In this document: positions 22,403-23,590 of the stretch, piece after piece
Layout: every line of letters starts with the position of its first letter
Numbering within the stretch: the first letter of the stretch is position 1
Origin: JASGCK01 sp031538565
Lineage (GTDB): Bacteria; Pseudomonadota; Gammaproteobacteria; Burkholderiales; Burkholderiaceae_C
Direction of reading: 5' to 3'
NCBI GenBank assembly: GCA_031538565.1
Contig: JAVKLS010000002.1
Coordinates: forward strand, 1-23,590
Length of the DNA stretch: 23,590 nucleotides
Translations under genes and position numbers: made by a program
The notes under the pieces: model-generated
Seen by the model: only the letters and a program-made list of their open reading frames with translations
The model's database searches: none
What the model was told of the DNA's origin: nothing

Positions 22403-23322
22403 TAGTCTTTCAAAATACCACTTGCGCGCATGGCTTGCTCGACCAATTTTTTCGCAGCGGGGGTGAGTTCGGTCAGCGGTAGGCGCAGTGCAGAGCCGCA
22501 AAGTCCTATGCGTGATGCGGCCCATTTCACGGCAATGGGGTTGCTTTCGATAAAAAGATTTTTGTGTAGCGGCATCAATTCAAATTGCAGGTGCATGGCA
22601 GTTGCCACGTCGCCCGCCACCGCCGCCATGCACAGCTCATGCATTTTGCGTGGTGCGATATTGGCAGTCACGCTGATATTGCCTTGCCCGCCGCACAGCA
22701 TTAAGGCCACGGCCGTGGGGTCGTCACCCGAATAAACGCCAAAGTTTTGAATGCTCTTATCGCGCACGGCTTTGATGAGCCACTGCGCCCGCTCGATATT
22801 GCCCGTGGCCTCTTTAATGCCGATGATGCCGTCCACCTCGGCAAGGCGCATGACCGTTTCGTGCCCTATATCCGTTACGGTGCGCCCTGGCACGTTGTAG
22901 AGGTACATGGGCAAGTCCACGCTTTCAATAATTTTTTTGAAGTGCTGATATTGCCCTTCTTGCGTGGGTTTGTTGTAGTAGGGGACGACTTGCAATTGCG
23001 AATGTGCACCTACTTTTTTTGCATAACGCGCCAGCTCAATCGCTTCGGCGGTGGAGTTGGCGCCGCAGCCCGCCATGATGGGCACAAAGCGCTGGGTGTG
23101 CTTGGCGGCTTGCTCGACTGCGACGCGGATGATTTCGCAGTGCTCCTCTACGCTCACCGTGGGCGATTCGCCTGTGGTTCCGACTACGCCGATGCAGTCT
23201 GTGCCTTGCTCGATATGCCAATCAACTAATTTGCGCAAACCTGCGTAGTCAATGCTGCTGTCCGCCAGCATGGGGGTTATGAGCGCAACGATACTGCCTG
23301 TCAGGGGTGAAGGGGAGGTCAT
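22402..23322 (-). CDS. dapA: 4-hydroxy-tetrahydrodipicolinate synthase
   Basis: Cytosolic TIM-barrel enzyme that condenses pyruvate with aspartate semialdehyde, the first committed step to diaminopimelate and lysine. The 306-residue product (E. coli 292) has GTTGESPT with Thr49/Thr50, PYYNKPTQEG with Tyr116, LYNVPGRT with Tyr142 and Arg147, and Schiff-base Lys170 in IGIKEATGN. These match E. coli Thr44/45, Tyr107, Tyr133, Arg138 and Lys161. The ATG at 23322 has only a weak ribosome site. It heads the minus-strand dapA-bamC-MBL-sbcB group and overlaps bamC by one base. A putative insertion-sequence end lies 78 bases upstream and may have replaced its original promoter region. Confidence 0.97.
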   Translation of the reverse strand: MTSPSPLTGSIVALITPMLADSSIDYAGLRKLVDWHIEQGTDCIGVVGTTGESPTVSVEEHCEIIRVAVEQAAKHTQRFVPIMAGCGANSTAEAIELARYAKKVGAHSQLQVVPYYNKPTQEGQYQHFKKIIESVDLPMYLYNVPGRTVTDIGHETVMRLAEVDGIIGIKEATGNIERAQWLIKAVRDKSIQNFGVYSGDDPTAVALMLCGGQGNISVTANIAPRKMHELCMAAVAGDVATAMHLQFELMPLHKNLFIESNPIAVKWAASRIGLCGSALRLPLTELTPAAKKLVEQAMRASGILKD

Positions 23323-23400
23323 GGTTGATCCAAAGGATAAGTAGATGAGTCCTGCATTTTAGTCGTGGCAACCATGCGCAACACCCAGTTTGAAACGGAC
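23323..23400 (-). promoter_or_regulatory. dapA upstream region with -10-like hexamer
   Basis: On the minus strand TAAAAT (23361-23356) is a 5/6 match to a -10, about 33 bases before the dapA ATG. A -35 at the right distance is poor (GTGTTG with 17 bases, or TTGCGC with 14). No riboswitch-like structure is apparent in this short stretch; nothing resembling a lysine riboswitch could fit. Confidence 0.3.
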
Positions 23401-23590
23401 TGTTGCAAGTAAATAGACTTGTCCGCTTTTAGAGCTAATGAATTGTCCGCATTTGCGGCCCAGATTGCGGGGCGGGACATAAGCCCACAATCACTGCCAT
23501 ACGGCTCATTATCCTGTTGTGCCACTCCTCCTTTGCGGCTCAATCAAGCGCCCGTTCTCGTCATAGTCAGCCAACAACCTAGGGCCGTGA
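23401..23590. mobile_element. Putative insertion-sequence end (IS21-like?), partial
   Basis: Two consecutive related units lie at 23401-23426 and 23427-23450, each ending in TTGTCCGC (23419-23426 and 23443-23450). The outer unit begins with TGT at 23401. On the minus strand the pattern is GCGGACAA plus about 16 A/T-rich bases, repeated, then a terminal ACA. From memory this resembles the multiple terminal repeats and TGT...ACA tips of IS21-family elements. The element would extend past the right window edge, so the other end, target duplication and most of any transposase are not visible. Base composition and lack of a recognisable gene also fit. Family assignment is tentative. Confidence 0.4.
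23509..23589 (-). CDS. C-terminal end of an unidentified reading frame (partial)
   Basis: On the minus strand a frame is open from the window edge to a TAA at 23511-23509, giving 26 residues that include GPRLLADYDENGRLIEPQ. The charged, in-register end reads like a real protein C-terminus, and if the repeats at 23401-23450 mark an insertion-sequence end this could be the last part of its transposase or helper gene. I do not recognise the family from so short a piece, and an open frame of this size could arise by chance. Confidence 0.25.
   Translation of the reverse strand, partial: HGPRLLADYDENGRLIEPQRRSGTTG

Noticed and set aside
22402..22525. Longer N-terminus of BamC starting at 22525.
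   Set aside because: It would place 41 charged residues before a clear lipoprotein signal peptide and lies wholly inside dapA.
23319..23543. Minus-strand frame of 74 codons whose TGA overlaps the dapA ATG, with a perfect AAAGGAGG (23534-23527) before a GTG at 23525.
   Set aside because: The ribosome-site match is only one base from the GTG, the product resembles nothing I know, and the frame runs straight through the putative insertion-sequence repeats. Probably chance.
1..23590. CRISPR arrays, tRNA or rRNA genes, toxin-antitoxin or defence gene pairs.
   Set aside because: No regularly spaced repeats, no cloverleaf-like segments in the short gaps, and no gene products suggesting such systems were found.

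Overview
This is a compact bacterial chromosomal segment, most likely from a betaproteobacterium of the order Burkholderiales, close to Comamonadaceae. The basis is recalled family resemblance: the L23 core, the Alr, DapA and AmpG sequences, S3 with a long C-terminal tail, and linkages such as corC-lnt-DUF1289 and dapA-bamC-MBL-sbcB. No database search was possible. By eye the base composition is moderate, neither AT-rich nor strongly GC-rich. Genes are packed tightly; no stretch over 300 bases lacks a gene. I see no tRNA, rRNA or CRISPR array.

Region 1 (1-5602): the 3' end of tuf, then rpsJ, then the S10 ribosomal protein cluster rplC-rplD-rplW-rplB-rpsS-rplV-rpsC-rplP-rpmC-rpsQ, all on the plus strand. 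A TATAAT at the end of rpsJ and a 116-base structured gap before rplC suggest that rplC onward has its own promoter and a folded leader RNA. The cluster ends at rpsQ with a strong intrinsic terminator (5571-5602). The expected spc cluster (rplN and onward) does not follow.

Region 2 (5603-9625): a type II/Prx5-like peroxiredoxin on plus, converging on a minus-strand group of a small two-helix membrane protein, an LplT-type transporter and a cytochrome b561-type protein. Alanine racemase (alr) diverges from this group.

Region 3 (9612-12286): minus-strand corC-lnt-DUF1289, with tightly coupled ends. It covers CorC-type ion handling or membrane stress, lipoprotein N-acylation and a small cysteine-motif protein.

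Region 4 (12287-18969): plus-strand fadD (acyl-CoA ligase), a TPR-GT41 (O-GlcNAc transferase-like) gene overlapping it, hemJ (haem synthesis), a VanZ-family membrane protein, a thioredoxin-like [2Fe-2S] ferredoxin and an AmpG-type muropeptide permease.

Region 5 (18949-23590): minus-strand dapA-bamC-MBL hydrolase-sbcB, nearly contiguous. Upstream of dapA, the window edge carries repeats that look like the end of an insertion sequence, possibly IS21-like, running out of the window.

The content is mostly housekeeping: translation, cell-envelope maintenance (Alr, DapA, AmpG, Lnt, BamC, LplT), haem and redox. I see no clear new multi-gene defence or mobile system. The most interesting signals are the structured rplC leader, the putative insertion-sequence end upstream of dapA, the divergent GT41 protein, and several start codons placed 5-6 bases after a -10-like hexamer, which suggests leaderless mRNAs.
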